Positions 16,557 through 24,879 of a DNA stretch of 64,000 bases are shown piece after piece. The translations under genes were made by a program, and so were the position numbers. Source of the DNA: an uncultured Porphyromonadaceae bacterium (GTDB lineage: Bacteria; Bacteroidota; Bacteroidia; Bacteroidales; Muribaculaceae); NCBI GenBank assembly GCA_947175645.1, contig CAMWNP010000003.1, forward strand, positions 62,001 through 126,000, read 5' to 3'. Below the pieces are notes generated by a model that was given only the letters and a program-made list of their open reading frames with translations, had not been told where the DNA came from and did not search any database. Numbering within the stretch: position 1 is the stretch's first letter; every line of letters begins with the position of its first letter.

Positions 16557-17914
16557 CCGAATATGCCGAGGAACCAGGTGGCTATGCCCACGTATATTAT
16601 CAGACCGAATATGTCATTGGATATCTGAATGAACGGACCTGTCGCCAGCGCCGGATTAATGTGGAGTTTCTCCAGCGTGAGAGGAACCACCGTTCCCAGA
16701 ATGGTAGCGAACATCACCACTATGAACAGCGAGCATCCCACCGACAGGGTCACGGCCAGGTTTCCGGGCATTGTGATGAGGTTGTAAACCAGGATCACCC
16801 CTGCGATGATCGAGGCGTTCAGAAGTCCTATCAGCACCTCCTTGCCAAGTTGCGATGCAAACTGCTTAACGTCAAGCGAACCGTTGGCCAGAGACTGAAC
16901 CACGATTGCTGATGCCTGAACACCCACATTACCGCCGGTACCTCCGATTATGGGAATGAACAGCGCCAGAGCGGTGCATATTTTCAACTGATCCTCGAAT
17001 CCGCCGAGGATAAGTGATGCGAGAATTCCTGAACCGATTCCAACCAGAAGCCATGGGATGCGGGCTTTCACCTGTGCCAGAATGGAGTCGTCGGCGCCTA
17101 CGTCCGATGACAGACCTGATGCCAACTGATAGTCGCGTTCGCTTGATTCGCGGACTTCATCCATGACGTCGTCGACGGTGATCTGACCAACGAGCCGGCC
17201 TATGGAGTCTACCACCGGCATCGCCACGAGGTCATACTTTTCAAAGTCAAGCGCCACCTCATCAATCGGAGTCTCCGTTTTGACGGAAGCGGGATCAGTT
17301 TCCATCACATGCTTGATTTTGGAAACTGAAGGGTGGGTTATGAGTTTTTTCAGAGGAAGCACGCCACGGAGTTTTTCATCGTTGTCAACCACGTAGACGT
17401 AGTATATCTCATCCATGTCTTCAGCCTGCAGACGCATCTGCTTGATGCATTCCGGCATGGACCAGTTTTCGTTTACCACCAGCATTTCCTTACCCATCAG
17501 ACCACCGGCGGTGTCCTCGTCATATTTCAGAAGGTCAATGATGTCGCCCGCCTGTTCAACGTCGTCGATGTGTGAAAGGATCTCATCGCGGTCCTCGGCG
17601 TCAAGTTCCTGAATAAGGTCCACGGCCTCGTCAGTGTCGAGGTGGTCGATGAACTGCTGCGCGATATCCTCGGCGCTCATGCTGCTGAGAAGTTTACGGC
17701 GGTCATCCTCGTCGAGTTCCATCAGGGCGTCGGCAGCGGTGTCTCCGTCAAGGAGGGTGTAGATATAATCGCCGTCTTCTTCAGGAAGTGACTGGTAGAG
17801 TTCCGCTATGTCGGCCGGGTGCATCTCGGCGAGTTCCTTGCGCAGCGCCTCGTTGTCATGCTGTTCTATGAGCCTTTTGAGGGTTGCGATGTAGTCTTCG
17901 GTAAACTCCTTCAT
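16553..17914 (-). CDS. mgtE: Magnesium transporter MgtE
   Basis: The protein has 453 residues with the standard MgtE order: an acidic helical N domain (about 10-130, with DEDDRRKLL repeats), a pair of CBS domains (about 135-255), a connecting helix and five membrane segments (about 285-453, with PIIGGTGGNVGVQASA lining the pore). It is a magnesium-gated channel of the inner membrane: the N and CBS domains close the pore when cytosolic magnesium is high. It overlaps rsmA upstream by 4 nt and the MATE gene downstream by 4 nt. Confidence 0.9.
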   Translation of the reverse strand: MKEFTEDYIATLKRLIEQHDNEALRKELAEMHPADIAELYQSLPEEDGDYIYTLLDGDTAADALMELDEDDRRKLLSSMSAEDIAQQFIDHLDTDEAVDLIQELDAEDRDEILSHIDDVEQAGDIIDLLKYDEDTAGGLMGKEMLVVNENWSMPECIKQMRLQAEDMDEIYYVYVVDNDEKLRGVLPLKKLITHPSVSKIKHVMETDPASVKTETPIDEVALDFEKYDLVAMPVVDSIGRLVGQITVDDVMDEVRESSERDYQLASGLSSDVGADDSILAQVKARIPWLLVGIGSGILASLILGGFEDQLKICTALALFIPIIGGTGGNVGVQASAIVVQSLANGSLDVKQFASQLGKEVLIGLLNASIIAGVILVYNLITMPGNLAVTLSVGCSLFIVVMFATILGTVVPLTLEKLHINPALATGPFIQISNDIFGLIIYVGIATWFLGIFG

Positions 17915-18699
17915 GATTTGCGGGAAATGAGATTTGTAAGTTCTATGAATTGTTCAACGGAGAGTTGCTCGGGACGCATCCCCCACACCGGAAGGTCAGT
18001 CATAGAGGCTGGAGGATCAGGGGGAAGCATGCCTCTGAGTGAGTTGCGGAGGGTTTTGCGCCGTTGTCCGAAAGAGGTCTTGACAACAGATTTGAACAGC
18101 CTGGTGTCACATCCGAGATCCGTTACCCCGTTAGGAGTCATTTTTATCACTCCGCTTTTGACTTTAGGGGGCGGATTGAACACGTTTTCGCTGACGGTGA
18201 ACAGGTAGTCCACATTGAACCATGCCTGCAGGAGAACTGACAGGATGCCGCGGTCTTTTCCTCCGGGTTCGGCTGCCAGACGGATGGCCACTTCCCGCTG
18301 AAGCATTCCTGAACAGCAGGCAACGCGCTGACGGTAGTCCAGGATATGGAAAAAAATCTGGGAGGATATGTTGTAGGGGTAATTGCCGATGACGCAGAAC
18401 TGACCGTCGCCGGGAATCACTTTGCTGAGGTCAAGTTTCAGGAAATCTTCCTCGATAATCCTGCCTTTCAGTTGAGGGAAATTCTCATTCAGATACTCGA
18501 CACTCTCAGTGTCAAGTTCCACAACCGTAAGGTCATGTCCCCGCTCAAGCAGGAATTGGGTGAGCATACCCATTCCGGGACCCACCTCAATCACCGGCAG
18601 CCCTATGTACTCGTCAAGGGTGGCGGCGATCCGGTCAGCCACGGAGCGGTCAGTCAGAAAGTGCTGTCCGAGGTTCTTTTTGGGGCGAACGTTCTGCAT
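17911..18699 (-). CDS. rsmA: 16S rRNA dimethyladenosine transferase RsmA (KsgA)
   Basis: The protein has 262 residues from the ATG at 18699. It begins with KKNLGQHFLTD, has the SAM-binding motif VIEVGPGMGM (36-45) and the catalytic motif NYPYN (106-110; NLPY in most homologues). It dimethylates two adjacent adenosines near the 3' end of 16S rRNA. A longer in-frame extension to 19023 exists but runs through the promoter and the divergent gene, so I reject it. A full AAGGAGG Shine-Dalgarno lies 7 nt before the start (18713-18707), rare in this phylum. A TAACTTTG -7 box is at 18736-18729. Confidence 0.92.
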   Translation of the reverse strand: MQNVRPKKNLGQHFLTDRSVADRIAATLDEYIGLPVIEVGPGMGMLTQFLLERGHDLTVVELDTESVEYLNENFPQLKGRIIEEDFLKLDLSKVIPGDGQFCVIGNYPYNISSQIFFHILDYRQRVACCSGMLQREVAIRLAAEPGGKDRGILSVLLQAWFNVDYLFTVSENVFNPPPKVKSGVIKMTPNGVTDLGCDTRLFKSVVKTSFGQRRKTLRNSLRGMLPPDPPASMTDLPVWGMRPEQLSVEQFIELTNLISRKS

Positions 18700-18706
18700 A
18701 TAATAT

Positions 18707-18757
18707 CCTCCTTTTTGAAAATTAGTTACAAAGTTACAACTCTTTTTACTAAATTTG
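18707..18757. promoter_or_regulatory. Divergent promoter region of rsmA and the flippase-like gene, with strong rsmA Shine-Dalgarno
   Basis: On the minus strand AAGGAGG (18713-18707) sits 7 nt before the rsmA ATG. The rsmA -7 box TAACTTTG (18736-18729) and the rightward -7 box TAAATTTG (18750-18757) are only 13 bp apart, so the two promoters overlap and cannot both be occupied. The -33 elements are not clear on either strand. Confidence 0.55.
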
Positions 18758-18774
18758 CACAAATTTAAGCAAAA

Positions 18775-19830
18775 ATGAAAACAGAAAATGTTCAAAACAG
18801 GGAATCCATAGGGAGGAAACTGATGAAAATAGTCATCCCTCTGATTGTTACGGTGGGGCTTTGCTATGTTCTGTTCACCGGGGTGGATTTCCGTCAGATG
18901 ATGGAGATCATCCGCCGCGACTGTGATTTCCGATGGATTGGTCTGGCTCTGGTCATCAGTATCTTCTCGCATATTTTTCGTGCGATGCGATGGGGCATAC
19001 AACTTGATGCGCTTGACTGTCACACACCGCTTAAGAATCTGACTTACAGTATATTCGGTACCTATGCCATCAATCTTGTGTTTCCGCGTCTGGGTGAAGT
19101 GTGGCGCACCGGATACATAGCCGAACGGCAGAACCGTCCGTTCACCCTTGTGTTCGGGTCGATGGTCTCCGACCGTCTTGCCGACACCATAACCGTTCTT
19201 CTGATAACACTGTCCACCTTTTTGCTCGCTTCCTCAGGAATAATGGCTTTCATCCAGAAATATCCCGACACTTATAATAAAATAATGGAGATATTGGGCT
19301 CGCCGCTGACCTATGTTGCCATAGTGGCGTTCTTTGTGGCTCTGTGGGCGTTCTTCCGCTTCGGCAAGGGTAAGTTCATCGACAAAATCAAAGGTATGCT
19401 GCGCGATCTGTGGACCGGCTTCGCCACCATCCTCACCATGAAGCACAAACTGCGCTGGCTGTTGCTGACATGCTGCGTGTGGGGATGTTACTACACCCAA
19501 CTATATGTGGCGTTCTACGCCTTCCCCATGACCACGGAACTGCTGCATACGCATGGTTTTATAGTATGCCTGGTATGCTTCACGCTGTCAAGTATAGCCA
19601 TGGGTATCCCTTCCAACGGAGGAATAGGACCGTGGCAGTTGGCTGTCATTTTCGGACTGACACTTTACATGCCGTCCACCGCTGATCCCGCCATTTTCAA
19701 GATGCAGGCAACTGCATTCGCCAACCTGGTGCTCGGTGCACAGACACTGCTTCTCATCCTGCTTGGTATCTTCACTTTCGTTGCAATCGCACTTGAAAAA
19801 AGGGGATCGAAAAAACTGAACAAAGCGTGA
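18775..19830 (+). CDS. YbhN/UPF0104 family (lysylphosphatidylglycerol synthase membrane-domain type) integral membrane protein
   Basis: The protein has 351 residues and about eight membrane segments. It shows the family signatures FRAMRWGIQLDAL, FPRLGEVWRTGYIAE and GSMVSDRLADT, and GIPSNGGIGPWQLA near residue 285. Related domains flip or transport lipid-linked substrates, as in the membrane part of MprF; here no catalytic lysyl-transferase domain is attached, so lipid transport is the likely but unproven role. It is divergent from rsmA, with a TAAATTTG box at 18750-18757, and precedes groESL, which has its own promoter. Confidence 0.8.
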   Translation: MKTENVQNRESIGRKLMKIVIPLIVTVGLCYVLFTGVDFRQMMEIIRRDCDFRWIGLALVISIFSHIFRAMRWGIQLDALDCHTPLKNLTYSIFGTYAINLVFPRLGEVWRTGYIAERQNRPFTLVFGSMVSDRLADTITVLLITLSTFLLASSGIMAFIQKYPDTYNKIMEILGSPLTYVAIVAFFVALWAFFRFGKGKFIDKIKGMLRDLWTGFATILTMKHKLRWLLLTCCVWGCYYTQLYVAFYAFPMTTELLHTHGFIVCLVCFTLSSIAMGIPSNGGIGPWQLAVIFGLTLYMPSTADPAIFKMQATAFANLVLGAQTLLLILLGIFTFVAIALEKRGSKKLNKA

Positions 19831-19873
19831 CCTGCGGGTGTTATTATGGCAGAAATCGATGCCGGACCTTTGT

Positions 19874-19890
19874 TTGGCACGATAGTTGCT
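19874..19890 (+). promoter_or_regulatory. Sigma-54 (RpoN) promoter in front of groESL
   Basis: The sequence TTGGCACGATAGTTGCT fits the sigma-54 consensus YTGGCACGrNNNTTGCW at every specified position, with GG (19876-19877) and GC (19888-19889) exactly 10 bp apart. The predicted start near 19901 leaves a leader of about 38 nt to the groES ATG. No TAnnTTTG box with a proper TTTG is evident in the gap. A sigma-54 activator is encoded at 5030-6250. Confidence 0.7.
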
Positions 19891-19938
19891 ATACAGTTAT
19901 TCAGAATAAATTAAAATCAAAATAATTCAATAGATAAT

Positions 19939-21860
<1,922 letters not shown>

Positions 21861-21879
21861 TTCCTGCCCTGATAAACAG

Positions 21880-21917
21880 AAAAAATCACCTTCGATTGAG
21901 TTCGGAGGTGATTTTTT
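21880..21917. terminator. Bidirectional terminator after groEL
   Basis: Arms AAAAAATCACCT and AGGTGATTTTTT form a 12-bp stem with a 14-nt loop that can pair further. T tracts exist on both strands, so it can end groEL transcription and leftward transcription through the small minus-strand frame at 21918-22073. Confidence 0.85.
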
Positions 21918-22073
21918 CTATGTTGACAATATCCGTGCGCCCTTGTTGAATAATGCCACCAAATTGGGGTCGGTTTCACAGTAATCAAGGGTCTTTGCGG
22001 TACAATGAGGGTAATAGAATAGGTCAGCATTAGAAAGAATCGGAGTGATCCGCGACTGTTTGTCCAAGGGCAT
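21918..22073 (-). CDS. Small orphan ORF, 51 residues (possible remnant)
   Basis: The frame starts at ATG 22073 (MPLDKQSRITPILSNADLFY) and ends at the edge of the groEL terminator. Its composition, with two Cys and several Tyr, is protein-like and not obviously a shadow of another gene. An upstream ATG at 22127 would add 18 residues but lies in a hairpin (about 22090-22121). I do not recognise the family; it may be the end of a deleted gene. Confidence 0.35.
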   Translation of the reverse strand: MPLDKQSRITPILSNADLFYYPHCTAKTLDYCETDPNLVALFNKGARILST

Positions 22074-22089
22074 TCTTGAAAAACAGCAA

Positions 22090-22121
22090 AGATGGTGATT
22101 CAAAATATATTGGATCACCAT
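22090..22121 (-). terminator. Hairpin, probable terminator of the lipocalin-like gene
   Basis: GATGGTGATTCAAAATATAT and its continuation TGGATCACCATC fold into a hairpin with about 13 pairs and two mismatches. On the minus strand it is followed by TTTGCTGTTTTT, 53 nt after the lipoprotein stop. Confidence 0.5.
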
Positions 22122-22173
22122 CCTCACTATTTTGTGTTCGGTTTGTTTTTTCGGAAATCAGAGAATTATTTCA

Positions 22174-22545
22174 TTATCTTTTAATGTAAGTATCACCTGC
22201 CCATGTCAGGGTTTTCCCATCAGAGGAAATGAAATATAGTCCCCCTTCGGTTTCATTAATTTGTAGATAATTCACAGTCAGGTAGTTGTCAGTTGCTGTC
22301 CATGTGGTAGTATAACTCTCATTTTCGCCGGGATAATCCGGCCAGACGAAGTATGCGCTACCGCTTCCGTTGGAATTGAATGTGTAGGTGAATACTCCAT
22401 CTTTCCCCTCATCGCAAACCCATGTTCCAATAAGAGCGGTTTTGGGATCCATGGGTTCATCATCTTTACTGCATGAAGTGAACACACAGCCGAGCATCAG
22501 GACAGTTGCCAGAGTCATAAGACTCATTTTGAAAATCTTTTTCAT
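22174..22545 (-). CDS. Small lipocalin-like surface lipoprotein
   Basis: The protein has 123 residues. Its signal sequence contains two candidate lipobox cysteines (Cys20 and Cys25). Cys25 is followed by SKDDEP, which fits the Bacteroidota surface-export signal, so the mature protein probably sits on the cell surface. The remainder (LIGTWVCDEG, then alternating strands ending GDTYIKR) resembles lipocalin-like or DUF4923-type small beta-barrels of Bacteroidales, of unknown function. It is transcribed behind a leader of about 300 nt with a consensus promoter and terminator-like structures. Confidence 0.7.
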   Translation of the reverse strand: MKKIFKMSLMTLATVLMLGCVFTSCSKDDEPMDPKTALIGTWVCDEGKDGVFTYTFNSNGSGSAYFVWPDYPGENESYTTTWTATDNYLTVNYLQINETEGGLYFISSDGKTLTWAGDTYIKR

Positions 22546-22591
22546 TTTGAATTGTTTTTTTGCCTATAGTCTCTCCTGATTTGGCATAAAT

Positions 22592-22685
22592 AAAAAAAAG
22601 CGTGAGAGTCTGTATCTCTACTCGTCTCACAATCTGAGGCTCTGGAATGCCCTTCGGAATGAAACGAGCAGTTAGAGCCTCACGC
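22592..22685 (-). promoter_or_regulatory. Attenuator-like set of competing hairpins
   Basis: Read on the minus strand: GCGTGAG (22685-22679) can pair with CTCACGC (22606-22600); GAGGCTCT (22681-22674) can pair with AGAGCCTC (22643-22636); and GTGAGA (22630-22625) can pair with TCTCAC (22608-22603) directly before GC plus a T run (22601-22592). The last is a terminator-like hairpin, and the first pairing excludes both others. The arrangement resembles a transcription attenuator before the lipoprotein gene; no ligand is suggested by the sequence. Confidence 0.4.
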
Positions 22686-22840
22686 AGGTATGTGATAATA
22701 AAGATTCTCCTTAAGGGAGAGTCGTTTAATATACACAATCGGAAGGCATCCATCACTGCTTCATTTGACTCCGTAAGAAATTTTCCAGATTTCAGATTGT
22801 CAAATGAGCGTTGATAACGCTTCGGGTAAATGATATGTCT

Positions 22841-22860
22841 GGTCAATCATGTGATTGACC
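22841..22860. promoter_or_regulatory. Operator-like palindrome at the lipoprotein transcription start
   Basis: GGTCAATCATGTGATTGACC has perfect 9-bp arms around TG. It begins 4 bp downstream of the -7 box on the minus strand, so it covers the transcription start. A repressor site or a 5'-end RNA hairpin are both possible. Confidence 0.55.
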
Positions 22861-22863
22861 GTG

Positions 22864-22895
22864 CAAATATACCAAATTCTATTAAATCTTACAAA
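22864..22895 (-). promoter_or_regulatory. Consensus Bacteroidota promoter for the lipoprotein gene
   Basis: On the minus strand TTTG (22895-22892), a 20-bp spacer and TATATTTG (22871-22864) match the full consensus. The start would be near 22857, giving a leader of about 310 nt. Confidence 0.75.
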
Positions 22896-22966
22896 TAGAA
22901 TTTCAATGTTTTATAATTTTGTTATTCTAAGGTGAGATGGCAGTAGATGATTCAAATATGTCAATG

Positions 22967-24079
22967 CTACGGAACATTGCAGGAAGCGCACCGGTCATGA
23001 TAGTGAGCGGTGTATCTGCCACAGTAAGGACATTCTGTACCGGCCTTGTTGTACCATGCCACCCAATTGGGTCTGGATCCTCCGGAATTAGGAGTTTTAT
23101 TCACCCCGGTTCCACCGCATTTTCTGCATACGTTTCCTGATGGCTTATCCCCTTTCCCTTTATCATCGTGGTCATAACCGTTGTAATCGACTCTGTCATG
23201 AGTTGTGGAACCGTCAGGGGCTATGGTGGAGGTGGAACCTATTACATAGCCTGGGTACTCGGAGCCGGCGCACGTGGTGCATCCGCGGTTGCCTTTACAG
23301 AACATACATCGGCCTGTGGTCTGGCATGAATAGCAGGGGTAGTAGTTGCCGTATCCGGCGGAGATTATGCCTCCATTTCCGTTGCAGATGGGGCATGCTC
23401 CCGTACCGTGGCAGTTTCCGCACACGCGTGTTCCGTTACAGTTTGGGCAGAAGCGGTAGCGAGTACGCATAATGTAGCCGTTGGGAAATTTTTTGACAAT
23501 CACGAAACCTCCGTAGCCGAGTTCCTCGCGCCAGGTTTTCACTCCGCCGTTGTTGTCCTGTCGGTTTCCTGATGGTTTTGCCGCTGAGCCGCCGCCTGCA
23601 CCTGACGGTTTTTTCTGAACGGAGTTCCCGGAGCCTGTTCCTGTGAACGTAACCGGATCTGATTGTCCGAGTATATTTCCGTTGTAGTCGTTGACCGTGA
23701 CATATACCTTATATTCATGTTTCCCCTGAAGCAGGTTAAGGTCATCGACGTAGATGGCAGCCCATGCTCCGTTGTAGTTTGAGGTGGAGTAGGTGGGGGT
23801 GAACTCGTTGACAAGGTGATTGATATAGTTATTGCCGGAACTTCCATTTTTGAATTTGTGCCAGTTGCCGTTGTGATCCTGTATCCACACACACCATTTC
23901 ATTTTCTGTCCTTTTCCGTTATAAACCGTGAAATTGGTGTGAATTTTCATGGCTGTGCGGTTGTTCACCTTGGCACCGTGTTCAAGTCGGACATAGTGTA
24001 CTTTCGCAGTAGCGGCATAGAGGTTAAGAGCCGAAAGCAGTATGATTGCCGTAAAAAAGTATTTCAATAATTGTTTCAT
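22967..24079 (-). CDS. Secreted protein with DnaJ-type cysteine-rich C-terminus
   Basis: The protein has 370 residues and a signal peptide (about 1-22). The N-terminal half (about 25-150) is a beta-rich, Ig-like region with many aromatic residues. After a Ser/Gly/Pro/Lys linker, the C-terminal half (about 208-370) holds a run of CxxCxGxG-type motifs (CPNCNGTRVCGNCHGTG, CPICNGNGG, CMFCKGNRGC, CRKCGGTG) and two CxxC pairs near the end, as in the zinc-binding domain of DnaJ. No J domain is present. Location outside the cytoplasm is implied by the signal peptide; function unknown. It is monocistronic. Confidence 0.7.
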   Translation of the reverse strand: MKQLLKYFFTAIILLSALNLYAATAKVHYVRLEHGAKVNNRTAMKIHTNFTVYNGKGQKMKWCVWIQDHNGNWHKFKNGSSGNNYINHLVNEFTPTYSTSNYNGAWAAIYVDDLNLLQGKHEYKVYVTVNDYNGNILGQSDPVTFTGTGSGNSVQKKPSGAGGGSAAKPSGNRQDNNGGVKTWREELGYGGFVIVKKFPNGYIMRTRYRFCPNCNGTRVCGNCHGTGACPICNGNGGIISAGYGNYYPCYSCQTTGRCMFCKGNRGCTTCAGSEYPGYVIGSTSTIAPDGSTTHDRVDYNGYDHDDKGKGDKPSGNVCRKCGGTGVNKTPNSGGSRPNWVAWYNKAGTECPYCGRYTAHYHDRCASCNVP

Positions 24080-24180
24080 AGCAAGTGGGTTGAGATTGCA
24101 AAGATAATGATTTTCACTGAAATAAGAATGGCGTGGGAACAGGATAATTATTTTTCATTCGGTACGGGACTATTGTAGGC

Positions 24181-24247
24181 TTGCATCAGGCATATTCTGA
24201 CAAACCAAAAGAGGGCATGCCAAAACTTTTCATTTTGACACACCCTC
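24181..24247. repeat. Hairpin repeat with conserved flank, copy 2
   Basis: GCATCAGGCATATTCTGAC (24183-24201) precedes an imperfect inverted repeat (24211-24247; GAGGG..TG.CAAAA and TTTTG.CA..CCCTC). It lies 27 nt past the stop of the minus-strand DUF4332 gene. The flank matches copy 3 (47584-47653) more closely than copy 1. Confidence 0.7.
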
Positions 24248-24274
24248 CGGGTAAATTGTGGTTCTCGGAAATGA

Positions 24275-24682
24275 TCAATAGGTGATCTTAGGTTCAAGTT
24301 CCTTAGCCTGATCAATCATTTTCTGTATTTCTTTTTCAGTGGGTACACGTCCGCAAAGATGTTTTTCTTCATTAACCTTGACCAGTGTGGGGTAAAGGTT
24401 TGCGGCAACGCGGTGACGGAATTCCTTGATGGTGTCAACACCACCGGCCTCAAGAAGTTCGGCGAACTGTCCGGCAATACCCTTGATGCGGAACAGGTCA
24501 GCGTGGTTAGCCCATTTAAGGATAAGTTTGTAGGGGATTCCGGTGGTTTCAGCCAGTTCTTCGCGTCCTTTTTTGGTGGCCCCCTTCTCAAGAAGATCCT
24601 CGGTTGTTTTTACTCCTGCATCCTGCAGTTTTTTTGCGTATACTTCACCTACGCCTTCGATCTCGATAATTTTGTATGGCAT
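24275..24682 (-). CDS. DUF4332 helix-hairpin-helix protein
   Basis: The protein has 135 residues. Two helix-hairpin-helix-like units are visible: IEGVGEVYAKKLQDAGVKTT (about 8-27) and FRIKGIAGQFAELLEAGGVD (about 63-82), the pattern of DUF4332. The fold suggests non-specific nucleic-acid binding, but no function is established. No signal peptide, so cytoplasmic. It stands alone, divergent from the amylase gene. Confidence 0.8.
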   Translation of the reverse strand: MPYKIIEIEGVGEVYAKKLQDAGVKTTEDLLEKGATKKGREELAETTGIPYKLILKWANHADLFRIKGIAGQFAELLEAGGVDTIKEFRHRVAANLYPTLVKVNEEKHLCGRVPTEKEIQKMIDQAKELEPKITY

Positions 24683-24800
24683 GATTCTTTAGGTATAAAA
24701 GGTTAACAATCATATAACAAAACGTTGCCGGGAATTGTTCACGGAGAGTGAAAAAACTGTGAAATTTTTCCGGATTTAACCGTGAAAATGGGAGGCGGAT

Positions 24801-24832
24801 GTTGCAAAATCGCATAATTATCCGTATCTTTG
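24801..24832 (+). promoter_or_regulatory. Promoter of the alpha-amylase gene
   Basis: TATCTTTG (24825-24832) is a perfect -7 box; GTTG (24801-24804), 20 bp upstream, is a near match to TTTG. Transcription would start near 24838, about 42 nt before the ATG. Confidence 0.6.
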
Positions 24833-24879
24833 CAAAAATAAATCTAAATATCATACTTAAATTTTACTTTTTACCATTC

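Larger units (their letters stand above)
22546..22966. other. Structured leader and promoter region of the lipoprotein gene
   Basis: This 421-bp gap lies between the lipoprotein start and the next stop codon. It holds, in transcription order on the minus strand, a promoter (22895-22864), a 20-bp palindrome at the transcription start (22860-22841), an open frame of about 80 codons without a good ATG, and a set of competing hairpins ending in a T tract (22685-22592). The rest has no recognised signal. Confidence 0.55.

Noticed and set aside
17911-19023. 370-codon version of rsmA
   Set aside because: The extra N-terminus would cross the promoter, the Shine-Dalgarno and the divergent gene; the KKNLGQHFL start must lie near the N-terminus.
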